22,005 bases of DNA from Fibrobacter sp. (GTDB lineage: Bacteria > Fibrobacterota > Fibrobacteria > Fibrobacterales > Fibrobacteraceae): positions 1 through 22,005 of the forward strand of contig JAEDLI010000033.1 in the NCBI GenBank assembly GCA_016295375.1, given 5' to 3'. How positions within the stretch are numbered: position 1 is the first letter of the stretch; the number at the start of each line of letters is the position of its first letter. Below, one piece after another: positions 1 to 6,086 of this stretch. The translations under genes were made by a program, and so were the position numbers. The notes under the pieces are model-generated. The model was given only the letters and a program-made list of their open reading frames with translations. It was not told the DNA's origin and did not search any database.

Positions 1-297
1 CGCGATTTTGGTGCCCGCGTTCTTGGTAAATGAATTCGCGAAGTTCGCAAAGCTTTCGCTTGCCTGGTTCAGCGAGAACTGTAGCGGTGGCACGTTTTTG
101 TACAAAGTATCGTCGGCGCCGATTTGGGTCGGGTCGGGCGGCGTGAAATCCGCATAGCGGGTGAGAATCCTGTTGCACAGGCCGCTCAGGCTCTTGAGTC
201 CGTAATCTTCGACGTCCAATTCCATTTGCGAACGCAGCAGGTGCGATGCGGCGACTTTTATTTTCTGCGATACGTTGATTATGTCATAAAGATACAT
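1..297 (-). CDS. Unknown protein, N-terminal 99 residues only
   Basis: An open frame runs from an ATG at 297 on the minus strand to the window edge with no stop, giving 99 residues that begin MYLYDIINVSQKIKVAASHL. The sequence looks like a genuine soluble protein: it has mixed helical segments, a short Pro/Asp-rich stretch (FTPPDPTQIGADD) near residues 51-63 and an amphipathic segment (LQFSLNQASESFANFANSF). No signal peptide or membrane segment is visible. I do not recognise the family with confidence; a regulator with an N-terminal helical domain is possible but unproven. The gene is divergent from the small gene at 543, with about 245 bases between them. No strong Shine-Dalgarno sequence is seen. 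Confidence 0.6.
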   Translation of the reverse strand, partial: MYLYDIINVSQKIKVAASHLLRSQMELDVEDYGLKSLSGLCNRILTRYADFTPPDPTQIGADDTLYKNVPPLQFSLNQASESFANFANSFTKNAGTKIA

Positions 298-448
298 TTC
301 AAAACGCCAAAGAGGAACCCCAACGCCCTAAAAACGAAAGTTCCAGAAAATGGGTCGCTTTATAAAAAATACTGCGAAATTTTGCTGTTTTCGCTAGTCC
401 ACGAATCCATAAAAGTTCCTGCCTGTAGAACAAAAAAATAATGCCTGT

Positions 449-476
449 TTGAGCAAACCCCGTCCGAGGCTAAATT
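449..476 (+). promoter_or_regulatory. Possible sigma70-type promoter for the gene at 543
   Basis: TTGAGC (449-454) and TAAATT (471-476) are separated by 16 bases, upstream of the palindromic repeat and the start at 543. Each box matches four of six consensus positions, so this is only a candidate. The rest of 298-480 is AT-rich and holds no other feature I can support. Confidence 0.35.
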
Positions 477-485
477 AGTAGGGAA

Positions 486-525
486 TCCCGCCTTGCTTCG
501 ACAACGCTCAGCACAGGTTGCGGGA
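486..525. repeat. REP-like palindromic intergenic repeat
   Basis: TCCCGC (486-491) pairs with GCGGGA (520-525). Inside, CCT and TGCT (491-497) pair with AGCA and AGG (510-517), closing around TTCGACAACGCTC. Outer GCGGGA/TCCCGC arms around a TTCGACA(A)GCTCAGC-type core are typical of dispersed palindromic repeats in many bacteria. It ends only 18 bases before the start codon at 543, so it lies in the 5' leader of that gene and its 3' arm almost touches the AAGGAGG ribosome binding site (531-537). Confidence 0.6.
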
Positions 526-542
526 ATGACAAGGAGGCCGTT

Positions 543-866
543 ATGGCAAAGAAAGAAGAAATCGAATTTGAAACCGAAGAATCGTCAAGCATCCTCGACG
601 ACATCTACGACATCGCCCATGACATTTTCCCCGATACGACCGAAAAGTTCCACAGGAAGGTGGGCGACCTGCTGGAAGGGGCTGCAAACTACATCGAAAA
701 CATCACGCCCTCGTGGGAAGCGGGTTGCGACCGCATTTTCAACAAGGTAATGAACTTTTTGGATGGTGCCGAGGAAAAGAGCCTGAAGGCAATCGACAAG
801 GTGCAGCACAGTCCTATCGGTGCGGCAATCGACCAGGTGTACAAAAGAAACCACCGCGAAGCATGA
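543..866 (+). CDS. Small acidic hypothetical protein
   Basis: A 107-residue protein starting at an ATG with an excellent AAGGAGG five bases upstream (531-537). The N-terminus is strongly acidic (KKEEIEFETEESSS, residues 3-16). The rest is predicted helical and amphipathic (LDDIYDIAHDIF, FHRKVGDLLEGAANYIENI, NKVMNFLDGAEEKSLKAIDKV). There is no signal peptide, membrane segment or cysteine cluster, only a single Cys near residue 62. I do not recognise a family. It is probably a single-gene unit: the next gene has its own promoter-like boxes at 871-899. The start is well supported by the ribosome binding site; the function is unknown. Confidence 0.72.
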   Translation: MAKKEEIEFETEESSSILDDIYDIAHDIFPDTTEKFHRKVGDLLEGAANYIENITPSWEAGCDRIFNKVMNFLDGAEEKSLKAIDKVQHSPIGAAIDQVYKRNHREA

Positions 867-870
867 CAGC

Positions 871-899
871 TTGCGGATGGAGTCATAATTTTTTATAAT
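871..899 (+). promoter_or_regulatory. Promoter of the serine hydrolase gene
   Basis: TTGCGG (871-876), a 17-base spacer and a perfect TATAAT (894-899). Transcription would start near 906, followed by AAGGA (911-915) and the TTG start at 923. The promoter begins directly after the stop of the preceding gene (866), which argues that the hydrolase is transcribed on its own. Confidence 0.6.
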
Positions 900-922
900 G
901 GTCAAGCAAAAAGGAACTGCTT

Positions 923-1960
923 TTGTTTGACCAGACCTCCATCCAAGTACTCTTACAGCAGGGCAAAGCCCAGGGCATCTTTAGCAAGGCCGTGGCAGGT
1001 TTTGTACTGCCCGACGGTTCGCGGCACGTTGTTGCGCTGGACACTGCCGAAGACACCCTCTTCGACATCGCCTCCCTCACCAAGGTCTGCCCTACCTCGA
1101 CTCTTGCCCTGTGCAGCATTCTGCGGGGCGAACTGGATGTTGACGCCAAGGTCATAGATTTCATTCCGGAGCTGCACACCAACTACCGGGATGACATCCG
1201 GATTTTCCACCTGCTGACCCATAGCCTGGACTACCGGGTGCCCATGAAGACTCTCCGGACGCTTCCGCCCGAAAAGATTCTGGACGCGCTGTTCACTTAC
1301 CAGTTCCAGATTCCGCCGGGCAAGGCCTTCAACTACGGGAACCCGCCCAGCGTGCTGCTGGGGATCGTGCTGAACCGCCTCACCGGAAAGTCCCTGCAGC
1401 AGCTGGGGCGTGAAACCTTCTTCGAGCCTCTACAGATGATGCGTTCCGGCTGGGACCCGCTGGAACGATTCCCCAGGGAGCTGATCATGCCCACGGAAGA
1501 ATGCGAATTTCGGGGCCGCACCATCCAAGGGGAAATTCACGACGAAAGCGCTTGGGTTTTGCGGAAACTTTTCCCCGTAGGTTCTGCCGGCATGTTCAGC
1601 ACCGTGCCCGAACTGCTCCGCTTTGTGCAGATGGTCTTAAACGACGGCGTCTTCGAAGGCAAGACCGTGGCTCCGGCCGGACTTCTTGACCTGGTAAGCC
1701 ACAACGCCTTCGCCCCGGAGGTGGGTGCAGAAACAGCCCTGGGCTGGGAGTTGAACGCCGAACGGTTCATGGGGAGCCGCCGCTCCCCCCGCACCTTCGG
1801 AAAGACCGGTTTTACCGGAGCAAGCATCGTGGCCGACCCCGAAAAGGGAGCGGCTGTAGTCCTCCTGAGCAACTTCACCTGGCCACACCGGGAACCCAGC
1901 GCCGACCGCATCAACCAGTTCCGCGCAGCCCTTTCGGACCTGTTCTTCGGGCAGGTCTAG
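923..1960 (+). CDS. Serine hydrolase, beta-lactamase/penicillin-binding fold
   Basis: A 345-residue protein of the class C beta-lactamase-like serine hydrolase family (PBP4*/esterase EstB relatives). The three active-site motifs are visible: S51-L-T-K54 in FDIASLTK, Y138-G-N140, and K294-T-G296 in FGKTGFTG. The family segment IHDESAWVLRKLFPVGSAGMFST (residues about 205-226) is also present. The start is TTG: AAGGA lies seven bases upstream (911-915) and no better in-frame ATG precedes the catalytic core. No signal peptide is seen, so the protein appears cytoplasmic, unlike penicillin-binding proteins. The substrate cannot be read from the sequence; an esterase or amide/peptide hydrolase is more likely than a true beta-lactamase. 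It is convergent with the tRNA gene behind it. Confidence 0.9.
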   Translation: MFDQTSIQVLLQQGKAQGIFSKAVAGFVLPDGSRHVVALDTAEDTLFDIASLTKVCPTSTLALCSILRGELDVDAKVIDFIPELHTNYRDDIRIFHLLTHSLDYRVPMKTLRTLPPEKILDALFTYQFQIPPGKAFNYGNPPSVLLGIVLNRLTGKSLQQLGRETFFEPLQMMRSGWDPLERFPRELIMPTEECEFRGRTIQGEIHDESAWVLRKLFPVGSAGMFSTVPELLRFVQMVLNDGVFEGKTVAPAGLLDLVSHNAFAPEVGAETALGWELNAERFMGSRRSPRTFGKTGFTGASIVADPEKGAAVVLLSNFTWPHREPSADRINQFRAALSDLFFGQV

Positions 1961-2010
1961 GCGACGCCTCTTGCACCCCATGGTTGTCCCGCAGTCTAAA
2001 ACGCCCCGGA

Positions 2011-2044
2011 CAAAAACAAAAAGGTCCTGCCGAAGCAGGACCTT
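2011..2044 (-). terminator. Intrinsic terminator of the tRNA-Val gene
   Basis: A perfect 10-bp stem, AAGGTCCTGC (2021-2030) with GCAGGACCTT (2035-2044), closes a four-base loop that reads TTCG on the minus strand. On that strand it is followed by a T-rich run (2020-2011, TTTGTTTTTG). It lies six bases beyond the tRNA 3' end. Confidence 0.9.
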
Positions 2045-2049
2045 TCGAG

Positions 2050-2124
2050 TGGACGGTACTGGATTTGAACCAGTGACCTCTGCCGTGTGAAAGCAGCGCT
2101 CTAAACCAACTGAGCTAACCGTCC
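2050..2124 (-). tRNA. tRNA-Val (anticodon CAC)
   Basis: The minus strand folds into a complete cloverleaf. It has a 7-bp acceptor GGACGGT/ACCGTCC, a D arm GCTC/GAGC with AGTTGGTTTA in the loop, an anticodon arm CTGCT-TTCACAC-GGCAG, a five-base variable loop and a T arm ACTGG-TTCAAAT-CCAGT. Bases 34-36 (plus-strand positions 2089-2087) read CAC, which decodes GUG, valine. The discriminator base is A at 2050. CCA is not encoded (CTC follows), so the end must be added by nucleotidyltransferase. Promoter and terminator flank it, so it is a single-tRNA transcript. Confidence 0.97.
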
Positions 2125-2136
2125 GAGGTGGGTGCA

Positions 2137-2165
2137 AATATATAAAAGAATCTTCGGGATGTCAA
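2137..2165 (-). promoter_or_regulatory. Strong sigma70 promoter of tRNA-Val
   Basis: On the minus strand a perfect TTGACA (2165-2160) and TATATT (2142-2137) are separated by exactly 17 bases, with the tRNA 5' end 12 bases after the -10 box. The -10 box continues as TATATTTG. This is the clearest promoter in the window and can calibrate the others. Confidence 0.88.
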
Positions 2166-2175
2166 GGGATGAGGA

Positions 2176-2278
2176 GGGGTTAGAGATTAGAGACTAGGAT
2201 TTAGGGATTTAAAATCACGCACTTCGTGCTTCAAACTTTTCCCTAGCCCCTAGATCCTAGATCCTAGACCCTAACCCC
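2176..2278. repeat. Heptamer-based inverted repeat, copy 1
   Basis: The left arm begins GGGGTTAGAGATTAGAGACT and continues to about 2211. The right arm (2241-2278) is a run of CTAGCCC, CTAGATC, CTAGATC, CTAGACC, CTAACCC heptamers that is nearly its reverse complement. The centre is a short hairpin ACGCACTTCGTGC (about 2217-2229). The element fills the space between the tRNA promoter and the stop codon of the EIIA gene. A second, longer copy lies at 11671-11827. Confidence 0.85.
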
Positions 2279-2743
2279 TTATAAATACTTATCCTCGGCG
2301 CCCTTGAGGATGGTCAGGAACTCCGCCGGGGTCTTGGCGGCAATCAGCTCCTTGCGGACGTTGCCGTCGGCCAAGAGGCGGCTCACCGAAGACAGGGCCT
2401 TGAGGTGCGGTCCGACGGTGTTTCCGGGGCTTACGATGAGAATCAGCAAATAAACGGGTTCGCCGTCAAAGGACTCGAAGTCCAGGCCCTTTTCGACAGT
2501 GGCGGCCACCATGCACATGCGGTCCACGTAGTCAATCTTGGCGTGGGGCACGGCCAGGCCGCAACCGATACCGGTGGAACGGGTCTTTTCGCGGTTCCAG
2601 ACGGCCTCAAAAATTTCGTCGCGATGTTCCAGCTTATAGGCGCTGCAAAGAGTATCCACCAGTTCGTTCAAAATGGCCTCCTTGGTTTCGCAAGGAGAAT
2701 TGATCAAAATGCAATTATCTACAAACCGTTCAGAAAGACGCAT
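2279..2743 (-). CDS. PTS EIIA-like protein (fructose/nitrogen-type)
   Basis: A 154-residue single-domain protein of the PTS EIIA fructose/mannitol/PtsN family. The family core is clear: R-x-x-x-STGIGCGLAVPHAK with the phosphorylatable His at residue 67, followed by LLILIVSPGN and a C-terminal helical part (HLKALSSVSRLL). The start is placed at the ATG at 2743 (MRLSERFVDN) because AGAGGA lies upstream with about seven bases' spacing; a TTG 21 bases further upstream would put that site inside the gene. No membrane EIIB/EIIC genes are nearby, which favours a regulatory (PtsN-like) role over sugar uptake. The next gene upstream on the same strand, aroD, ends at 2829. Confidence 0.88.
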   Translation of the reverse strand: MRLSERFVDNCILINSPCETKEAILNELVDTLCSAYKLEHRDEIFEAVWNREKTRSTGIGCGLAVPHAKIDYVDRMCMVAATVEKGLDFESFDGEPVYLLILIVSPGNTVGPHLKALSSVSRLLADGNVRKELIAAKTPAEFLTILKGAEDKYL

Positions 2744-2828
2744 ATCGTTATCCTCTATATACAAGATAGATATTTAGAAAATTTAAGGCCTTTTTGCCAA
2801 AAAATAAGGATAAAAAAAAGGAAAACCA

Positions 2829-3593
2829 TCATTTTTCGTTCAAAAACGCGGAAATTTCGAATTTGGAATGGAAATCCGACAGTTTTTCAAGGGCCTCCGC
2901 CATCACCGGCACCTGGATTTGACCGGGGGCTGCCACATGGCCAATAGCCCCGTAGGTCAGGTTCGCCCCCTCTTTCAGGGACCAGATTCGGCTTACCCGG
3001 CCAAGGTCACCCATGCCGAAGGCGGCAAAAAGTTCGAAGTCTCCGGAAAATTTTTGCGTGAACCTGTACAGACGGTCGCAGTCCTCTTCGGAATTGCACA
3101 TGGCGGCAATTTTCAGGCCTTCGGCCCCCAGGCGGGAAACGTCTCGGGCGTAACCACGCAGTTCCATGTCCGTAGGCGTGCGGGAAAAATTGTGCTGAGA
3201 GATAAGGATTTTTACATTCCGACGGTCGGTCAGGGTGGACAGCTTTTCGTAGTCGTAGAGGCTGTCCTGCTCCAGGTCCAGCCAGCCCGGCACCTGCTCT
3301 GCTTCCAGGATGTTTTTCCACAGGGGCAGGCGGTCTCCGGCACGGGAATCCTGAAAGGCCCCGCCATCTCGCTTGAGGCGGATGGTGCCTATCTGCATGG
3401 CGTGGGGTGCTACCTTCCGGACCCGCGCCGAAAGGCCCGGCCAGAGGGACTCTTCAAAAAAGTCATACCGGATTTCTAGCGCCGAACAGGCCTGCAGGTC
3501 CAGAAACACGGGGTGTATGGAGTCCGACTCTATGGCGGAGAGGACTTCGGGACTGACAAGGCCTACCAAAATTTTATCGTTGCGCGCGGGCAT
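2829..3593 (-). CDS. aroD: Type I 3-dehydroquinate dehydratase
   Basis: A 254-residue protein, the usual length for class I dehydroquinase, which dehydrates 3-dehydroquinate to 3-dehydroshikimate in the shikimate pathway through a Schiff base. Visible key residues are E40-I-R42 in LEIRYDFF (substrate binding), the catalytic His134 in ISQHNF, the Schiff-base Lys161 in LKIAAM, R202 in GMGDLGRVSR and Q225 in AAPGQ. The start is the ATG at 3593, with no obvious Shine-Dalgarno but a TATATT box just upstream. It is divergent from clpP and followed by the EIIA gene 85 bases downstream. No other aromatic-pathway gene is in the window. Confidence 0.9.
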   Translation of the reverse strand: MPARNDKILVGLVSPEVLSAIESDSIHPVFLDLQACSALEIRYDFFEESLWPGLSARVRKVAPHAMQIGTIRLKRDGGAFQDSRAGDRLPLWKNILEAEQVPGWLDLEQDSLYDYEKLSTLTDRRNVKILISQHNFSRTPTDMELRGYARDVSRLGAEGLKIAAMCNSEEDCDRLYRFTQKFSGDFELFAAFGMGDLGRVSRIWSLKEGANLTYGAIGHVAAPGQIQVPVMAEALEKLSDFHSKFEISAFLNEK

Positions 3594-3688
3594 GGGCCAA
3601 ATATAGGAATCTTTACATTTTGCAAGGAAATGGCGATAATTCAGTGTTGAATAATTTCTAAATTATACTTGAACAAAAAGGATTCATT

Positions 3689-4270
3689 ATGGCCGATTGT
3701 AGCGAAAAGAAAGAAAACCAGACCCCCGAAATGATGAAAAAGGCCGAGGAGTTCCTCGCCTCCAAGCGCAGGATTTTCTTGTGGGGCGGAGTGGATGACG
3801 AAAGCGCTGAACGCATCGTCAAGCAGCTCCTGTACCTGGATTCCCTGAACCACGAAGACATCGTGTTCTTTATCAACAGCCCGGGCGGCGTAATTTCTAG
3901 CGGTCTTGCCATTTACGACTGCATGAACGCCATCAAGAGCGACGTGGTCACCGTCTGCTGTGGGCAGGCCGCCTCCATGGGAGCTGTTCTCCTCACCTCC
4001 GGTGCCAAAGGCAAGCGCTACGCCTGGCCCAATGCCCGTATTATGATCCACCAGCCTCTGATTCACGGCGAGATCGTGGCGCCTGCCAGCGATATCCAGA
4101 TCCAGGCCGAAGAAATGCTCCGCATCCGTAACATCACGGGCAAGATTCTTGCCGAGACTTCGGGCCATAGCATCGAGGAAATCGACAAGGATACCGAACG
4201 CGACAACTTCATGAGCGCCGAAGAGGCCAAGGCCTACGGTCTGGTCGATAAGGTCGAGAGCCTGGTATAA
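3689..4270 (+). CDS. clpP: ATP-dependent Clp protease proteolytic subunit
   Basis: A 193-residue ClpP-family serine protease. The catalytic triad is complete: S96 in GQAASMG, H121 in ARIMIHQP and D172 in DTERDNFM. The oxyanion-loop segment INSPGG (residues 62-67) is also there. The family normally forms tetradecamers fed by ClpX or ClpA; neither partner gene is adjacent, so this could be the main ClpP or a paralogue. The start is set by AAGGA (3678-3682) six bases before the ATG. Its stop overlaps the ftsY start by one base (TAATG), so the two are translationally coupled at the head of a five-gene run. Confidence 0.95.
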   Translation: MADCSEKKENQTPEMMKKAEEFLASKRRIFLWGGVDDESAERIVKQLLYLDSLNHEDIVFFINSPGGVISSGLAIYDCMNAIKSDVVTVCCGQAASMGAVLLTSGAKGKRYAWPNARIMIHQPLIHGEIVAPASDIQIQAEEMLRIRNITGKILAETSGHSIEEIDKDTERDNFMSAEEAKAYGLVDKVESLV

Positions 4271-5190
4271 TGGGACTTTTTTCTGCCATCAAGAGCGGCC
4301 TTGCCAAGACCCGTGACGCCCTTATGGGCGAGCTCAAGGGTATTGTAGGCGCCGGGAAAATTACCGACGAAACCCTGGAAGAGCTGGAAGAGCACCTCAT
4401 CAAGGCCGACGTGGGCGTCGAAGCCGCATTCCTGTTGACCGACGCCTTGCGCGAGCAGGCTCTGGGCAAGTCTCTCACCACAGAGCAGGTTCTTGACATT
4501 ATGCGGAGCGAGGCGGAGCGCCTCTTGAAAGATCCACCCCCTTTTGAACTCAAGGGCAAGCCCCATGTGGTGCTGGTCATCGGTGTAAACGGTGCCGGCA
4601 AGACCACCACCATCGGGAAACTGGCGGCCCGCCTCAAGGATGAAGGCAAGAAAGTGATGATTGCCGCCTGCGACACCTTCCGTGCGGCAGCCATCGACCA
4701 GCTGGAAACCTGGGCCGAACGTAGCGGCGCCGAATTCGTAAAACATCAAGAAGGCTCCGACCCTGCAGCAGTGGCGTTCGACGCCTGCAATGCGGCCGTG
4801 GCCCGTGGCTGCGACGTAGTGCTCATCGATACCGCAGGCCGTCTGCACAACAAGGACTACCTGATGGAAGAACTCAAGAAGATAGTCCGCGTCATCAAGA
4901 AGGTGAACCCCGAAATGCCTCACGACATGTGGCTGGTCATTGACGGCAACACCGGTCAGAACACCATCAACCAGACCAAGATTTTCAACCAGAGCTTCCC
5001 CCTTACGGGCCTGGTGGTCACCAAGCTAGATGGCACGGCCCGCGGCGGAGCAGTGCTTTCCATCGCAAGCTCCCTGCAGATTCCCATCCGCTGGATTGGC
5101 ATGGGCGAACGCATCGACCAGCTGGTGCCTTTCAGCAAGGCCGAATATGTAGAAGGCCTTTTCGAAAACGCCCTGGAAAGCGAAACCTGA
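4270..5190 (+). CDS. ftsY: Signal recognition particle receptor FtsY
   Basis: A 306-residue SRP GTPase that docks ribosome-nascent chain-SRP complexes at the inner membrane. An N domain of about 90 residues is followed by the G domain: P-loop GVNGAGKTTTIGKLA (105-119), DTFRAAA (135-141), DTAGR (187-191), TKLDGTARGG (251-260). GMGERIDQLVPF (277-288) closes the NG core. The acidic A domain found in E. coli FtsY is missing; the protein starts MGLFSAIKSGLAKTRDAL, an amphipathic helix that can serve for membrane contact, as in other short FtsY proteins. The ATG overlaps the clpP stop, and the lipoprotein gene follows after eight bases. Confidence 0.97.
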   Translation: MGLFSAIKSGLAKTRDALMGELKGIVGAGKITDETLEELEEHLIKADVGVEAAFLLTDALREQALGKSLTTEQVLDIMRSEAERLLKDPPPFELKGKPHVVLVIGVNGAGKTTTIGKLAARLKDEGKKVMIAACDTFRAAAIDQLETWAERSGAEFVKHQEGSDPAAVAFDACNAAVARGCDVVLIDTAGRLHNKDYLMEELKKIVRVIKKVNPEMPHDMWLVIDGNTGQNTINQTKIFNQSFPLTGLVVTKLDGTARGGAVLSIASSLQIPIRWIGMGERIDQLVPFSKAEYVEGLFENALESET

Positions 5191-5198
5191 AAACCGTC

Positions 5199-5585
5199 AT
5201 GACCGACGTTCAACCACGAATTATCAAGAGTTTAAAAAGCGTCGCCGGGCGCTTCTTGATGATTCTTGGACTTACGGTCTTGTTGTGCCTACAGTCCGGT
5301 TGTGATAAAAAAGCCCCTTCGGTTGACCAGAAATTCGTGAACACCTACACGGAACTGCTGATTGTTGAACAGATGTACGGCAAGGATTCACCGACAGCAC
5401 GGGTTAAACGCAAGGCGATTCTGGATTCAGCAGGCTACAGCAGAGAACAATTTCTCACGAAGGCAAACTCTATCCTTGACGACAGGGACATGTGGGTCCC
5501 GTTCCAGAAAGCGGTCATTGACCGGCTGGACACGCTAATCGAGCAGAACAAGGCAGCGCCTGCGCGCAGGCGGGGGGAGGATTAG
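5199..5585 (+). CDS. Small lipoprotein, DUF4296-like
   Basis: A 128-residue protein with a lipoprotein signal: basic N-terminal part (RIIKSLKSVAGR), hydrophobic core (FLMILGLTVLLCL, residues 19-31) and lipobox LQSGC with the lipidated Cys near residue 35. The mature part is helical: FVNTYTELLIVEQMYGKDSPTARVKRKAILDSAGYSREQFLTKANSILDD. This resembles the small lipoproteins grouped as DUF4296 in Bacteroidota, where a helix pair precedes a 'y..il.k.g.s..ef' segment; that assignment is by eye only. The Shine-Dalgarno is weak, so translation may depend on coupling to ftsY eight bases upstream. A start further in at 5259 (MILGLTV) would lose most of the basic region. Confidence 0.78.
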   Translation: MTDVQPRIIKSLKSVAGRFLMILGLTVLLCLQSGCDKKAPSVDQKFVNTYTELLIVEQMYGKDSPTARVKRKAILDSAGYSREQFLTKANSILDDRDMWVPFQKAVIDRLDTLIEQNKAAPARRRGED

Positions 5586-5588
5586 ACC

Positions 5589-6086
5589 ATGCCCCGTCAC
5601 CTTGTTAGCATCATTCTTTATGTTGCTTTCTTGTCGGGTGTCGTTTTTGCAGCACCAAACTCCGGAAAGGCTCCGGTTATCCCCCAATCCTTAGTCCAGT
5701 GGATGGATTACAGCACCGCTCTTGAAAAGGCAAAGACCGAACCCAAGCTTATCTTCGTGGACATGTATGCCGACTGGTGCATTCCCTGCCGGGTCATGGA
5801 CAAGAACGTGTACATGAACCCCACGGTGGCCTCCATTCTGAACAAGAAGTTTTACCCCGTCAAGCTGGACGTGGACTCCGAAGCACCCATCATTTGCGAC
5901 AGGAAAAAGGCCACCGCAAAAAAATGTTTCTCCGAAGTGTGGGAACTGAACGTTCTCCCGTCATTTGTTCTGATTGCCCCCAAAGGTCTTTCTATATTGA
6001 CCGTGGCAGACTCCATGTCGCCACAAGAGATGCAGATGTTGCTGGACAAGTTCCTGGAAAAAGAAAAAGAATGGATTGAACGATGA
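5589..6086 (+). CDS. Periplasmic thioredoxin-like protein
   Basis: A 165-residue exported thioredoxin-fold protein. The signal peptide MPRHLVSIILYVAFLSGVVFA ends near residue 21. The redox motif is C64-I-P-C67 in DMYADWCIPCRVMDK, with the cis-Pro loop LPSFVLI at about 123-129. Overall it is closest to the C-terminal domain of DsbD and DUF255/thioredoxin_7 proteins. Two additional cysteines, C103 and C113, lie in an insertion (PIICDRKKATAKKCFSEVW) just before the cis-Pro strand and could form a second disulfide. The start is supported by GGGGGAGG (5573-5580) eight bases before the ATG. The stop overlaps the glycosyltransferase start (ATGA). Confidence 0.85.
   Translation: MPRHLVSIILYVAFLSGVVFAAPNSGKAPVIPQSLVQWMDYSTALEKAKTEPKLIFVDMYADWCIPCRVMDKNVYMNPTVASILNKKFYPVKLDVDSEAPIICDRKKATAKKCFSEVWELNVLPSFVLIAPKGLSILTVADSMSPQEMQMLLDKFLEKEKEWIER

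Noticed and set aside
1637..2137. A 166-codon minus-strand frame covering the tRNA gene.
   Set aside because: It reads through the tRNA and its terminator and lies opposite the serine hydrolase.
2176..2278. CRISPR or telomere-like array.
   Set aside because: The units are only seven bases, degenerate and without spacers, and the two arms face each other. It is an inverted repeat, not an array.
3647..3669. Promoter of clpP formed by TTGAAT and TATACT.
   Set aside because: The spacing is only 11 bases, and no better -35 box is found for TATACT.
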